Origin: Prinsepia uniflora
Taxonomy: Eukaryota > Streptophyta > Magnoliopsida > Rosales > Rosaceae
NCBI GenBank assembly: GCA_032719365.1
Contig: CM064872.1
Span: 74,278,752-74,342,751 of the forward strand
Length of the DNA stretch: 64,000 nt
Direction of reading: 5' to 3'
A program made the position numbers and the translations under genes. Below the pieces are notes generated by a model. The model was given only the letters and a program-made list of their open reading frames with translations, was not told the DNA's origin and did not search any database. Below, piece after piece: positions 1-13,800 of the stretch (position 1 is the stretch's first letter; every line of letters starts with the position of its first letter).

Positions 1-45
1 TTTTGCGAAATTGTGTTTTAGGGATAATAAATGGATTTGGGCTGA
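1..45 (+). repeat. Left fragment of outer LTR 'Z'
   Basis: This is the oldest layer of the nest. The 45 bases end in GGGCTGA and continue, after removal of element A and one copy of its duplication, at 10761 (GATCCC). Together they rebuild the GGGCTGAG-CCC type unit seen in the related LTR D near 5205. Z starts before the window, so its full length and its duplication cannot be seen. Confidence 0.6.
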
Positions 46-2423
46 TGTCAGAGCCCACCCCTAATCCCCCAGGATTAGGGACTAAACCCTGCTCCCGTCT
101 GACTTACGCATGACACGAAGGCTAAACTGACGTCCAACCTTCATGTGACACGTAAGTCGGACAAGGGATTCTCGAACCAACCGTACCGAAGCTTCTAGAC
201 TTCCCAGAGTGTGCCGAATCTACCGTGGATCGTGCGTGTGATGTCTCCGTCTCTCTCGACCAACAGCCCGCGCCGCAACAACCTAGAGGGTATCGAAAAC
301 ACGAAAAGACTATGAGTGGACAAAAATAAAGTTTAAGTTTAAAAACATTTCATAAAACAAGGACAGTTATACCCTCCGTTTTAAAACCAATGCATGCATA
401 TCAATTTCATATCATAAACCATGTACAAAAACCAAACATATTTTTCCTTTTTCTCAAATCCCGGGCCTCAGCCCAAAACCATCGAAAAACCGTTATTGAA
501 CACCACATCATCACATCTCAGTGAAATCCAAAACACAATTGAAACCACATTCTCATCCATCGAACCTGCTGGATCTATCCGAGTCTTTAAACTCCCGAGT
601 CTTTAAACTCAATCCAGGCCTGCCTTTAAACTCCGAGTCTTTAAACTCAACAGGCCTACGCGGGAAATATCAATATATCCGAGTATTTAAACTCCCGAGT
701 CTTTAAACCCAATTCGGGCCCGTCCCCCGTCAATCACAATATCCGGGTCTTTAAACCCAATAACCAGATCCAGCAAATCCAATCCAAAACCATTTGAAAA
801 CCATTTCTAAATCCCTATCCAAACCCGAATCCGAAACCACTGGTCTGACGCCATTTCGGCATCCAGAACCGTCATTCCGAACCCAAATCCAGAACTCATA
901 TCCATTTCCTTTCCAGATCCGAGTCCGCAACCATCATTCCGTAAGCTAGCATCCGGAATTCCGATTCCAAAACCCGAAGTCACATTTCTGAAAACCACTT
1001 TTTCCGAAATCCTTTTACTTTCTTTGAAATCAAATCGTATTTCAAATCCCGAAATCAGATCATTAAACCAAGTTCAAATCACAAGATCCATCAAATCTCG
1101 TAAAACGTGAATTTTCGTAATTTTCTCGAAAAATGTGCAAAACCGTAAACCATCACAATCATAAATCAAATCATAGAATCAAGTATAAAAACATATAAAA
1201 ACATATATGCATGCATCAAGAGTTAGAAAGCAAAGTCCATTCACAGACCATTCCGTCGTCGCCTCGATAGGCGCGCTCTTACGCTGTTCCCGGCCATTCC
1301 TTTATCCTCGGCTTTCCCGAACCTGTTCAAATCCCATGAAGAGGTTACTAACTACTTAATTAAACTTCTACTAAAGCCCCGTAATTTTCCCGTATTTTTA
1401 ACTATTTTTAACCGAGGCTTAAAACCTTCGGACAGCCCGAAACATATCGAGCCGATGTCCGATTGACTTGAAACCAGCGCCAAAATGTTCGTTTCAACAA
1501 ATACTTTAAAAGTCATGTTGGAACCTTCCTCAAACTCCATGCCACGCACCCACACGGGCCGCCCAAAGGGGCTGCTCGTGGGAGCCACGCGCCCAGCACA
1601 GTTCATCTTCAACCTCTGCCGAACCGGGTCCAGACCGGTTTACTTGAACCGGCGAGCACGGTTTTTGTCCAATTCTGGTCCGTTTTTATTCCTTAATGGT
1701 CCGTTAGGTTCGTCCCATCATCTATAACTAATCTAATTGATTTAAACGTAAGATTAAGGTCGAGTTATTACCTTACCAATCTCGTACATGAACGATCCCT
1801 GTTCCAAACCAGTTCCCACCTTCCCGACCGCCTTAAGCTTGGGTTTCGACCTAAACCGCCTTCTGGGACCTCCAGTAACAGATTCCAATCCTTACTATCG
1901 ATCATCAAGCCTTGGGTCGCAAAGTACCATTTATAATTTCAAACGGCCATTCCTCGGGTTACCCTGTCACCGTGCACGACGGGCCTCCCAATCGAGCTCA
2001 AAGGCCTTCCAACAACTTTAGGAGCACTCTCTAGCTACTTAATTTGATCCCCATCCTCTAAAGCCAACTTTATCAATAATACAAATAAACAGAGGACTTA
2101 CAGTTTGTTCCTTCTTCCGCCGCCGTGGGCTCCGCCGTGGCCTTACCGTGACCACCAGTCACCTCAGCACATCCTCTCCTCCATCTTCCTTCACAAATCG
2201 TCTTCATCTGAGCAAAGTCGAGGGGGGGGAGGGGTGTAATGGTCCACAATCAACATTGTCTCTCTGTTTTTTCCAGAATTTGAACTCCCCACCGTCCATG
2301 ACGGCTTCCACAGCCGCTCCTCCTCATTGTCACCTTCCCCTCATCACACTGATCACTCACTCACCACTCACTATCACCAGGAGCTCACACACACAGAGTT
2401 GATTAGAAAATCCTCACGGTTTC
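46..2423 (-). repeat. Element A 3' LTR, part 1
   Basis: This part of the left LTR is interrupted at 2423 by solo LTR D and continues at 5586. It matches 7588-10081 almost throughout. It carries the acceptor-side arm of the intron-like segment near 311-323 (the donor side near 1232-1243 has a point change), a minisatellite of GAGTCTTTAAACTC units at 570-770, and TGCATGCA motifs near 392 and 1208. Confidence 0.9.
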
Positions 2424-5400
2424 TGTAACGACCCGTCCCGATTTCCGGGATTAGATTAGTGACTAATCTTGATTAGTGGGGTTGATCGGTGGTTAGTAGG
2501 GCGAAATCGGAAAAATGTGCAAAATGACTGTTTTGCCCCTAGTCGTGGGAAAAATGTTGACTTTTTGATCGGGCGGTCAAACAGACTTTGATCGATGACC
2601 GTGACGTAGTTCGGGACGTCACGAGTTCATAGACAGGTGGCACGTTCGATTCCGACATTCGAGGAAGAAGTTATGATGTTCGGAAGTCGAGGGGCATTTT
2701 GGTAATTTGGCATATTAGGGGCCAAATGTTGACTTTTTGACCAGGAGGTCAGATGGACGAGGGCCAAGGACCGTTACGTAGGTCTCGTCGATACGAATCC
2801 AATGACAGGCCGCATACCGAAATCGGAGATTCGACGACGAAGTTATGGTCACGGGAACGAATTAACGAACCGAGGCTCCGATTAAAATAATATTAAAATA
2901 ATGAATAGTAACTGGGGACTGTGCACACCTGGATGAGTGACAAGTGTCACCCATCCCCTAATCTAAGCCCTAAAACCTGATCCATGTTTCCCTCCCAACA
3001 TCATCATGATGTTTAATTAATTGTTAATTATAATTAATCATACTAAATCAACCATTTTCTTCTTTTCTTACCCGTGAACAATTGTGTGTGAGAACTGGGA
3101 GAATTGGCTCCCTTCCTCCCCCGTTCTTGAGAGAAAAATGAGAGATTAGAGGACTGTGATATCAGGGGAAACACGAGGGATTGAGAGGGTGTTGAATTCT
3201 GGGTTTCGGGTTTTAGAAATTTTGGGGGGAAAATTCAATTGTTGTGAATTGAGCCTTGTGGATCGAAATTGAGCTTGATTCTAACTTCCTGGGATTGAGA
3301 CGAGTGAAACCCAACGAAAATTGAGAAGAATTGGGGTTGAATTGAGGAAGAACAGAAAGAAGAAGGTCTCTGAAATTTCGACCTTAAGTCGAAGAATTTG
3401 AGGCTTTTATTGATGCAATTGAGTTGGGGAAACAGTTTCCCATGGTCCATTGACACTTCTGGATGAATCAATTGGAAGAAATTAGCAGCCATTGACGGAA
3501 TTCGATGAATGAACAGTGACGGGTGTTCTTCATTGTTCATCGTGAAATCGTTGGAATTTAGGTAAGTGATCGTGTAATTGAGTTTACAGATCTTAAATTG
3601 AACTAAATACGAAGCTAACTGAATGATCAATTGAAGTAATTAAGGCTGATTTGATAGGAAACCAACCGGGTCATCTCGCGGGCAAAAAGACCCGTTTATC
3701 AGTTAAACTGGTGAGGACGATGACACTGTAGCAGGCGCGTGGGTTTCACGCGCAGCCACTCATGGCGGCGAGTGACGGCGCGTGGGCACGAATCTCGAGG
3801 TGAGGTCAACATGACTTCTGTCCTATTTAATGTAACGGACATTTTGGGATTGGTTTCGTGTCGATCGGACACCGTCTCGATATTGTTCGGGACGTCCGAA
3901 GGTTTTAAATCTAGTTTAAAAATAATTAAAAATTCGGGAAAATTACGGGACTTTAATAGGATGTTAGTGACCATCTAATGTGATTTGGACAGGATTGGGA
4001 GTCCCGGTGATAGTGGTGTGGCCCGGGAGGGCCTATGGCACGCGTATCGAGGTGTATCGTTAAACGGTCTGTGATTGGACTTTGGTTTTATAAATCCTAT
4101 GCATGCTTAAATGTGTTATATGTTTTATATACGTGATTTCTATGATGGTGATTGTGAGTATTGATTTCGGGTATGTTGCACGTATTTCAAGGTGTTTTCC
4201 GTATTTCACGTATATCGAGGTTAACGGTTTTATTGTGGTTTTATGTACTTGTGGTCTAATAAATAATGTGATAAAAGGGTTTTGAACTTGGAAAGATGAA
4301 CTCGGGCTTATAACCCAGTGGTTTTGGAAACCTCGGACTTGGAGTCCAATTGAGTTATGAAATCGGGCCGGGGGCCCAGTTATTTATGAAATCGGGCCAG
4401 GGGCCCAGTTGTTACGAAATCGGGCTGAGACCCATTTGAGTGATATTATCGGGCCAGGGGCCCAGTTGATTCACGAATTCGGGCCGTGGGCCCAGTGGTT
4501 TATAAAATCGGGTCGTGGGCCCAGTAGTTTACAAAATCGGGCATGGGGCCCAGTTGGGTTATAAATATGATTTCGGGTCTAGGACCCTATGTTAATAAAT
4601 GTGATTTCGGGTCAGGGACCCTAAATGGAATTGTGATGTTTTGTGGGAATTTCGGGCAAGGCCCATTGTAATGTTGTGAAATGATTTATAAAACTGTTTT
4701 CCATATACCATCTGGATACGAGGATATATGATGGTCTCCTCCAGGTGTTTGGGACACTGGGGAAGTCACGGTGCATTGCCTGCGAGGGGTCATTATACGG
4801 AGTTACCGGACCGTATAATGATTCAGGAGCAGGATTGCTATGATTGACGTTAGGGACATCAGACATCTGTGATGTCAGAGATATGGACTCGGAGAGACCC
4901 CGGGCAGCACGCGTTGCTTATTATACCGTGAGATATGACGCTTGGGACGTCAAGCATCTGGGACGCAAAGCATCCGGGTTGCTGGGGATGGTAATGGTAA
5001 CTATAAATTAATGCATCTATGAAATGGCTTTTCGGTTGGAATTGTGTTTATGTGATAAAAATGAATTATGGGTTGATGAAATGGTATTTTGGGTCGAGGA
5101 CCCTAAATGGTTTTGGAATTATGGATTTATGTTTATGATTTTGGGCGGTGGCCCACATGGTTTTTGTATGTATGGATGTGGTATTCCACGGTTTTGGGCT
5201 GAGTTCCCACAATTGGTTTTGAGTTAACGGTTTTTGGGCTAAGGCCCTAATGGCTTGGTTGAACAAACGTTTTGGTTACTGGTTTTCGTGGCATGCATAC
5301 GTTTTTATTGGAGGGTATAAATGTCTTATAACTGTGTTTAATAAAGTTAATGATTTTCGTCCACTCACAGCTTTTATTGGTTTTAATGTCCTTCAGGTTG

Positions 5401-5580
5401 ATCACGGATGCGACTGCAGCAGAGAATGGGACATTGCACGTCTCCTCCATCGATCCTTGCGCACTCTGGATGCCCCGTTTGGGCAGTGACTTTTGGTTAT
5501 CCCTTGTCTGACACCTCTTTTTGGACGGGAGCAGGGCACATTCCACGGTAATCCGGGTGGGATTGGGATGGGTCCTGTCA
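2424..5580 (+). mobile_element. Solo LTR 'D', plus strand, nested in element A
   Basis: The sequence starts TGTAACGACCCGTCCC and ends GGGTCCTGTCA, with a perfect 5-bp duplication GTTTC at 2419-2423 and 5581-5585. It is 3157 bases with no internal region or second LTR, so it is a solo LTR left by LTR-LTR recombination. It holds the inverted pair GTGACGT/ACGTCAC at 2601-2607 and 2616-2622, and about ten degenerate units of a roughly 30-bp minisatellite (core CGGGCC-GGGGCCC) at 4290-4620. An intron-like segment runs from about 4071 to 5396, with a donor-side change (GTGATT). The right arm of its U5 stem is eroded near 5519. Confidence 0.93.
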
Positions 5581-5585
5581 GTTTC

Positions 5586-6253
5586 CCTCTCCCTGTTTCT
5601 GCACTTTTCCACCATTGCACGGTTCAAAATCGTGCATTTTGTAGCCATGCACATACTAACCTTTTTACAAACCTCTAGGTCTCCCCCACGTGTCCCATTC
5701 TCTATGGACAGTACATAAATATCCAACCCCACAAAGCCAATTGGGCCATATCTGATTGGCTCAAGGTGAAAAGACCAAAATGCCCCTAGGTCCAAAATTA
5801 CCATTTTGCCCTTCAACTTCTCAGACCCATAACTAATCCGTCCGACGTCTGATGACAGCATGCCGCCTGTCGTTGTACTCAGGACGTCGAGACCTATCTA
5901 ACGGTCCTCGATCTACGTGAAAAATCAAAAGTCCAATAAAAAGTCAACATTTTCCTCTATTTAGCCAAAATTACGATAACGCCCCTAACCTTCCGAGCGT
6001 CATAACTTTCCCTCCGATTGTCCAAATCGGACGTGCCACCTGTCTACGGACTCGTGACGTCCCGAACTACGTCACGGTCATTGGTCAACGCCCAATTGAC
6101 CGCCCGAACTAAAAGTCAACAATTTGCCCAAACTAGGGGTAAAATCGTCATTCTACATCCAAAGTCCAAAAGTAACCAACTAACCACCGATTAACTCAGT
6201 TAATTTATCACTAATCACTTCGCTAATCCTGACTCCCGGGACGGGTCGTTACA
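5586..6253 (-). repeat. Element A 3' LTR, part 2
   Basis: This continues the left LTR of A after the D insertion and ends GGGTCGTTACA at the internal boundary. It matches 10082-10755. It contains the conserved inverted pair GTGACGT (6054-6060) and ACGTCAC (6069-6075), 8 nt apart. Confidence 0.9.
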
Positions 6254-7587
6254 ATCTACCCTCCTTAAAAGAATTTCGTCCCGAAATTCCGAATCTCGTA
6301 CTCCACTCCTGGGTCTCCTACCCGGTGGTCAATTCTCGCCAAAACCAACTGTTCTAAGTACGCCACAAAATTCCTGTTACTAATTCAGCACTTCAGACAC
6401 TCTCTCAAGTCGAACGTACCCTTTTTTTTTCGTACCACTCACTGGGACTTCATGGTGTACGCAAGGGAAAACTCTATGAAAAGAAAACAAAGATATTTAA
6501 AAATACCTCATATCGATCAGTTATAGTCACTCATTTCTCAAGCCCTTCCGTCATCCGTCAACGGAATCACCATGGTCCCCCAATCATGCCATCACAACGA
6601 CTTAGTCCATCTTAATACCATCTCCTAACACTCCCTACACTCAGTGTCGCCAAGTACGTCTGTTAAGGAGGGTTTACAAATCCTAGCATTTCCACCACGA
6701 GTTTTCCAACTTATTTTCACCAGCCTTAGGCGATCCTCAATTTCTACAGATCACTACCTCGCTTGAGCACGAATCCTCATCCAGAGTCATTCACCGAGCA
6801 ACCACTACCTCGGCTGCACCTAGCAGCACCGTCTCCAATCCGGCCATAAGTCGGTCCAAACCATAAGGACTACGATACCACAAACCCCAACTCACAGTGG
6901 TCCCACGGGGTACCTCAGATCATCTCCGTCATCCGGGTTATCCAACCCTAAACTACCCTTGGTTCACTACAGCCTTACCACTCGGGTCGTCATACCCGAC
7001 TAAGACCATCACTAGGGGGAACAATCCCTCGAGTCTCACAGTAGTTCCTAGACCCTAAGATCAAGGCATCCGGCCACTCGTAGCCGCACAATTCCAACTC
7101 AACCCAACTGACCAAAGGTCACCAATCCATCTGATCAACATCCAAACGCCATCCGGCCCAACCGGCCACCCACAATCGGCCTCCTCGGCCTCCGTATCTC
7201 ACTAACTCCACGAGCTACTCTCAGGCCCCTCAGGCCGACCAACTTGCTCATCTCTAGCTCACTGGCTACCTTCTTGGTTACTTCTGCTAGCGTATCTCCG
7301 ACCCTATGGTCCATCCATCAAGCAAAACCAGTGCCAACACACTAACCGTTCCGGCCTTAAGCTGACGTACGTCACACCTCGTACTGCGTATCGAGCGACT
7401 AACACCCTCAATCGTTGCTATCTAACCCCCTCAAACGTACTATCACTGTCGTATCCAGGTTGCTGACGGGCTGTTCCGCGTCGAGACATCACATCCCAAT
7501 AGCGTCACACCACCCAAGTCGACTAACCAACGACTCTGGGAACCAAACCTCTTGCAGAACATACGAGACCTCGCTCTGATACCAATT
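6254..7587 (-). other. Non-coding interior of element A
   Basis: These 1334 bases lie between the LTRs. A purine-rich tract (minus strand, next to 6254, AAGGAGGGTAGAT) is the expected polypurine tract. At the other end lies the tRNA-like primer site. Between them I see no open frame longer than about 60 codons and no gag, protease, RT or integrase motif on either strand. The interior is mid-GC, unlike the AT-rich spacers, so it is not simply intergenic DNA. Confidence 0.75.
7573..7584 (-). other. Primer-binding site of element A (tRNA-iMet type)
   Basis: On the minus strand this reads TGGTATCAGAGC, complementary to the 3' end of plant initiator tRNA-Met as in most plant Ty3/gypsy elements. 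It lies three bases from the start of the right LTR, which sets the element's orientation as minus. Confidence 0.88.
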
Positions 7588-10500
7588 TTCAGAGCCCACC
7601 ACTAATCCCCCAGGATTAGGGACTAAACCCTGCTCCCGTCTAACTTACGCATGACACGAAGGCTAAACTGACGTCCAACCTTCATGTGACACGTAAGTCG
7701 GACAAAGGATTCTCGAACCAACCGTACCGAAGCTTCCGGACTTCCCAGAGTGTGCCGAATCTACTGTGGATCGTGCGTGTAATGTCTCCGTCTCTCTTGA
7801 CCAACAGCCCGCGCCGCAACAACCTGGAAGGTATCGAAAACACGAAAAGACTGTGAGTGGACAAAAATAAAGTTTAAGTTTAAAAACATTTCATAAAACA
7901 ATGACAGTTATACCCTCCGTTTTAAAACCAATGCATGCATATCAATTTCATATCATAAACCATGTACAAAAACCAAACATATTTTTCCTTTTTCTCAAAT
8001 CCCGGGCCTCAGCCCAAAACCATCGAAAAACCGTTATTGAACACCACATCATCACATCTCAGTGAAATCCAAAACACAATTGAAACCACATTCTCATCCA
8101 TCGAACCTGCTGGATCTATCCAAGTCTTTAAACTCCCGAGTCTTTAAACTCAATCCAGGCCTCAATAATCCGAGTCTTTAAACTCAACAGGCCTAAGGGG
8201 AAAATATCAATATATCCGAGTCTTTAAACTCCCGAGTCTTAAACTCAATCCGGGTCTTTAAACCCAATCCGGGCCCGTCCCCCGTCAATCACAATATCTA
8301 GGTCTTTAAACCCAATAACCAGATCCAGAAAATCCAATCCAAAACCATTTGAAAACCATTTCTAAATCTGTATCCAAACCCGAATCCGAAACCACTGGTC
8401 TGACGCCATTCCGGCATCCAGAACCGTCATTCCGAACCCAAATCCAGAATTCATATCCATTTCCTTTCCAAATCCGAGTCCGCAACCATCATTCCGTAAG
8501 CTAGCATCCGGAATAACCATTCCGAACCCAAACCTGAAATTCCATTTCAAGTCCCGAATCGAATCCCGAATCGTCACCCGGAATTCCGATTCCAAAACCC
8601 GAAGTCACATTTCCGAAAACCACTTTTTCCGAAATCCTTTTACTTTCTTTGAAATCAAATCGTATTTCAAATCCCGAAATCAGATCATTAAACCAAGTTC
8701 AAATCACAAGATCCATCAAATCTCGTAAAACGTGAATATCCATAATTTCTTCGAAAAACGTGCAAAACCGTAAACCATCACAATCATAAATCAAATCATA
8801 GAATCAAGTATAAAAACATATATGCATGCATCAAGAGTTAGAAAGCAAAGTCCACTCACAGACCATTCCGTCGTAGCCTCGATACGCGGGCACTTACACC
8901 GTTCCCGGCCATTTCGCTATCCTCGGCTTTCCCCAACCTATTCAAATCCCATAACGAGGTTACTAACTACTTAATTAAGCTTCTACTAAAGCCCCGTAAT
9001 TTTCCCGTATTTTTAACTATTTTTAACCGAGGCTTAAAACCTTCGGACAACCTGAAACATATCGAGCCGATGTCCGATTGACTCGAAAACCAGCGCCAAA
9101 ATGTTCGTTTCAACAAATAATTTAAAAGTCATGTTGGAACCTTCCTCAAACTCTGTGCCACGCGCCCCCACGCGCCGCCCAAAAGGGCTGCGCGTGGGAG
9201 CCACGAGCCGCCCAAAAGGGCTGCGCGTGGGAGCCACGAGCCCAGCACAGTTCATCTTCAACCTCTGCCGAGCCGGGTCCAGACCGGTTCGGTTCAGACC
9301 GGTTTACTTGAACCGGCGAGGAAGGTTTTTGTCCAATTCTGGTCCGTTTTTATTCCTTAATGGTCCGTTAGGTTCGTCCCATCATTTATAACTAATCTAA
9401 TTGATTTAAACATAAGATTAAGGTCGAGTTATTACCTTACCAATCTCGTACATGAACGATTCCTGTTCCAAACCAGTTCCCACCTTCCCGACCGCCTTAA
9501 GCTTGGGTTTCGACCTAAACCGTCTTCTGGGACCTCCAGCAACAGATTCCAATCCTTACTATCGATCATCAAGCCTTGGATCGCAAAGTGCCATTTATAA
9601 TTTCAAACGGCCATTCCTCGGGTTACCCTGTCACCGTGCACGACGGGCCTCCCAATCGAGCTCAAAGGCCTTCCAACAACTTTAGGAGCACTCTCCAGTT
9701 ACTCAATTTAATCCCCATCCTCTAAAGCCAACTTTATCAATAATAAAAATAAACAGAGGACTTACGGTTTGTTCCTTCTTCCGTCGCCGTGGCCTCACCG
9801 TGACCACCAGTCACCTCAGCACATCCTCTCCTCCATATTCCTTCGCAAATCGTCTTCATCTGAGCAAAGTCGAGAGAGGGGGGGGGGGGGGGGGAGGAGG
9901 GTAATTCTCCACAATCATCACTGTCTCTCTGTTTTTTCCAGAATTTGAACTCCCCACCGTCCACGACGGCTTCCACGGCCGCTCCTCCTCATTTTCACCT
10001 TCCCCTCATCACACTGATCACTCACTCACCACTCACTATCACCAGGAGCTCACACACACAGAGTTGATCAGAAAATCCTCACGGTTTCCCTCTCCCTGTT
10101 TCTGCACTTTTCCACCATTGCACGGTTCAAAATCGTGCATTTTGTAGCCATGCACATACTAACCTTTCTAGAAACCTCTAGGTCTCCCCCACGTGTCCCA
10201 TTTTCTATGGACAGCACATAAATATCCAACCCCACAAAGCCAATTGGGCCATATCTGATTGGCCCAAGGTGAAAAGACCAAAATGCCCCTAGGTCCAAAA
10301 TTACCATTTTGCCCTTCAACTTCTCAGACCCATAACTAATCCGTCTGACATCCGATGACAGCGTGCCGCCTGTCGTTGTACTCAGGACGTCGAGACCTAT
10401 CTAACGGTCCTTGGTCTACGTGAAAATCAAAATTCCAATAAAAAGTCAACATTTTCCTCTATTTAGTCAAAATTACAATAACGCCCATAACCTTTCGAAC

Positions 10501-10755
10501 GTCATAACTTTCCCTCCGATTGTCCAAATCGGACGTGCCACCTGTCTACGGACTCGTGACGTCCCGAACTATGTCACGGTCATCGGTCAACACCCAATTG
10601 ACCACCCAAACTAAAAGTAAAAAATTTCCCCAAACTAGGGGCAAAATCGTCATTCTACGTCCAAAGTCCAAAAGTAACCAACTAACCACCGATTAGCTCA
10701 GTTAATCTGTCACTAATCACTTCTTTAATCCCGACTCCCGGGACGGGTCGTTACA
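7588..10755 (-). repeat. Element A 5' LTR (right copy)
   Basis: This uninterrupted 3168-base LTR ends GGGTCGTTACA. Compared with the left copy it has an extra tandem duplication of about 33 bp (near 9174-9240) covering the GC-rich hairpin block, a long G run near 9886-9894, and many small indels. The intron-like segment runs, on the minus strand, from a GTGAGT donor near 8859 to an AG at 7824. Its 12-nt complementary arms are at 8850-8861 and 7851-7862. Confidence 0.9.
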
Positions 10756-10760
10756 GCTGA

Positions 10761-10814
10761 GATCCCATATATGTTTGCTATGTTACGTATTTCTGTAAAT
10801 GGTTTTGGGCAAGG
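10761..10814 (+). repeat. Middle fragment of outer LTR 'Z'
   Basis: This short piece of Z lies between elements A and B. It ends TTGGGCAAGG. With the sequence after B (GGGCCT) it rebuilds a GGGC-GCCC unit of the Z minisatellite, showing that B also landed in that minisatellite. Confidence 0.6.
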
Positions 10815-13800
10815 TGTCATGACCCGTCCCAAATCCCCCGGGATTAACGTGAGATGCGCCTGATCCCGTCTGACACGAAGTGTCAGACTAGGGAAAATTC
10901 CGTCTGTAGCCCTCACCGGGGCTTCCAGAGTACGCCAGGATCGTAGGAGGAGGAGTGTGATGTCTCGTCTCTACTACAGCCCGCATCCGCGATCAACCTG
11001 AAGGGCATTAAAACCACGAAAACTGTGAGTGGACAAAATAAAGAATTTAATAAAATTCATTTACACAATAAGAAATTTATGCCCTTCACTAAAAGCATAT
11101 GCATGTATTCGAAAACCATTTTAAAACATTCTCAAAACCTTTCAAGGGTTCATGCCCAGTCCCCATAAATCGTCATGACCCATATAAACCTTTCAAAGGT
11201 TCATGCCGGTCCCCATAAACCGTCATGAACCATAAATCCATTTATGGATCCCCGACCCGAAATCACAAAAGAACCGTAAATCATTACATGGGAACTCAGC
11301 CCAAATCAAACACACGTGGGACTCAGCCCAAAACCATTCTCAGTGAAATAACGAAACATAGAATGCGGGATCTCCGCCCTAAACCATTTCCAAAACATCG
11401 AATACGGGGTCTCCGCCCCAAATCACTATCTAAAACATGGAACACGGGGTCTCCGCCCCCAAATCACTTTCCGTAAATCTCATACGTATCGACATACGTA
11501 TAACCCATCCGCGGCACTTCTGAGAAGATGCCAACTCGGGGCACACAACCCCTAGGGAACACATACCCGATATATGTCACGATTTCATCTCTATACTAGT
11601 GTGCACACCACTCGGGGTCTCACTCCGAGTCTTCCCCCATGAATTCTCCATCTGGGAGGCTCTATCTCTGGATCTAGTTCGAGCTCTATCTTCGGATCTA
11701 GTTCGCACATCTATTTGGAATCTAGTCCGGGACCACATCATAACTCATAACTCCCACTCTTGGAATGAGATCCTTATGGGGATACCCATTCTGGTATGTG
11801 GATCGTAACTCTCCAGGTCGACGTCTGGAAGAGACCATATAAATCATATGGAGGGTATAATTCATTTTCCAAATACTTTCTTTCTCAAAACATTTCTCAA
11901 CTGGGTCTCATACTCGATTCATCTCAACAGCATTCCTCGAATCCGATTCAAATCCACTTTCCAGGCCTCGGCCTAAATCTTCAGTTCAACAGGGTCTCGT
12001 GCCCGAATTCTCATTTCATAAACCGAACTGAGACTCAAGCCCGATGTTACAATCAACTGGGCCTTTAGCCCGATATCACAAATAACTGGGCCCTAAGCCC
12101 GAAACCATAACTCAACTGGGCCTCAAGCCCGATTTCACAACCAATGGGGCCTCAAGCCCGATACTACAATCAAAGGGGCCTCAAGCCCGAGATTACAACC
12201 AAATGGTCTCAAGCTCGGATTCGTAAACCATTGGGGCCCTCGGCCCGATCGTATAACTCAAATGGACCCTCGGTCCGATTCCTCGTCAAATCAAATAGAC
12301 TCCAAGTCCGAGAGTTTATAAATCAAATGGGCCTCGTTCCCGATGTCATATTTCCAAATACAAAACCAATTTATTAAACCCTCATTGAAAACCTAGCACG
12401 TATAAGCATCGTATAAAACCAGAAATCTCAAAATACGTGCAAATACGTAAATCCTAGGCTACCACAAACAAATGCACTCATGGCATCACAAAACATATTC
12501 TAAAACAATTATAAAACATTTATGCATGCATCAATTTTGAAAGAAAGGTTCACTCACAGACCGTCCAAAGCTGCACCTCGATACGCGTGCCATAAGCCTG
12601 TCCCTGGCCAATCGTCGCCTTCGGGGTTCCCGAACCTGTCCAAATTAATTTATAGGGTTAATAAATACTTAAATAACCCCTCACTAAAGCCCCGTAATTT
12701 TCCGAAATTTCTAATTATTTTTAAACTCGATCCTAAACCTTCTAACGTCCGGAACTATATCAAAACGATGTCCGATCGACATGAAACCAGTCCCAAAATG
12801 TTCGTTACATCAAATAGATGAAATTATATGTTGGAACCTTCCCCATATTGTGCCCCACGCGCCGCCCAAAGGGGCTGCGCGTGAAGCCCATGCGTGATGC
12901 ACTGTTCATCTTCAACCTTTAGCAGACTGGTCTGAATCGGCCGGTCCTGTGCAGTCGGTTCAGCCTATTCCTCCCTCATTTTTGGTCCGTTTCTTCCCCT
13001 TTTGATTCCAATCTTCCTATTTCAATCTTAGAAACCTAAACCTATGATCAAAATGAAGAAAAACACGGAAAACCCAATCCGTTCGATTTGAATCCCACGG
13101 TTCAACATTTTCAATTCCTCTCCAAAGCTTCCTCTGTCAGGACCCACCCCGGTTCCACCCCGAAAACGGAGGTAAATCCTGCTCTCGTCTGACAACCCCA
13201 AAACGAAAAACCTATAGAACCTTACGAAAACCACAAATTACATTGTCAGACGAAGGAGAATTGAAAACATCCAAGAGTCAACCGTTATAGAGAGCATAGT
13301 ACAAAACAAAACAAGCCCTACTGTAAGCTAAGCGCGCAACGGATGACTTTATGCCTCGACTTCTGCCTCAACGGTAGCCCCAACGCTCGCACCACGGACT
13401 GGAGGGTGTCAAAAACATTAAAAATGTGAGTGGACTAAAAATAAAGAGTTATAAAACCGTTTACAAAAATAAACCAGGGTTACACCCTCCGTTTTGAAAA
13501 CATGCATGCATAACCAAGTAACTTAAAATAATAGTAGTACGAAATGAAACAACATGCAGAAATCAGCAGAAATCAAAACCAAAGTTCAGGAACTCGGCCT
13601 TAAAGCCATAGAACCAAGTTATTCGGGTCACAGCCCAAAACATTCGAAAACCAGTGAAAAACATCAATCATATACAGTTACTGGATCTCAAGTGCGCCCG
13701 AGTCTTTAAACTCAAAACACAATGTGCAATAGCCAGGCCTTCCCGGGATATCAACGAGTCTTTAAACTCAAAACACAATCACAGGCCTCGGGGGGTATCA

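Larger units (their letters stand above)
46..10755 (-). mobile_element. Non-autonomous LTR retrotransposon 'A' (LARD-like), minus strand
   Basis: Two LTRs of about 3.05-3.17 kb (46-6253 after removing the nested solo LTR, and 7588-10755) flank only 1334 bases of internal DNA with no coding capacity. The element is bounded by a perfect 5-bp duplication, GCTGA, at 41-45 and 10756-10760. A primer-binding site matching the 3' end of initiator tRNA-Met lies next to the right LTR, so the right LTR is the 5' LTR. Long LTRs with a short non-coding interior fit the LARD class. Such elements need Gag-Pol from an autonomous relative; the LTR resemblance to the other families here suggests a Ty3/gypsy donor, which is inference. 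The two LTRs differ by several indels and scattered substitutions, so this is not a recent insertion. Confidence 0.9.

Noticed and set aside
5247..5861. 204-codon minus-strand frame
   Set aside because: It crosses the junction between solo LTR D and the LTR of element A, and its parts recur as broken frames in other LTR copies. It is a chance frame, not a gene.
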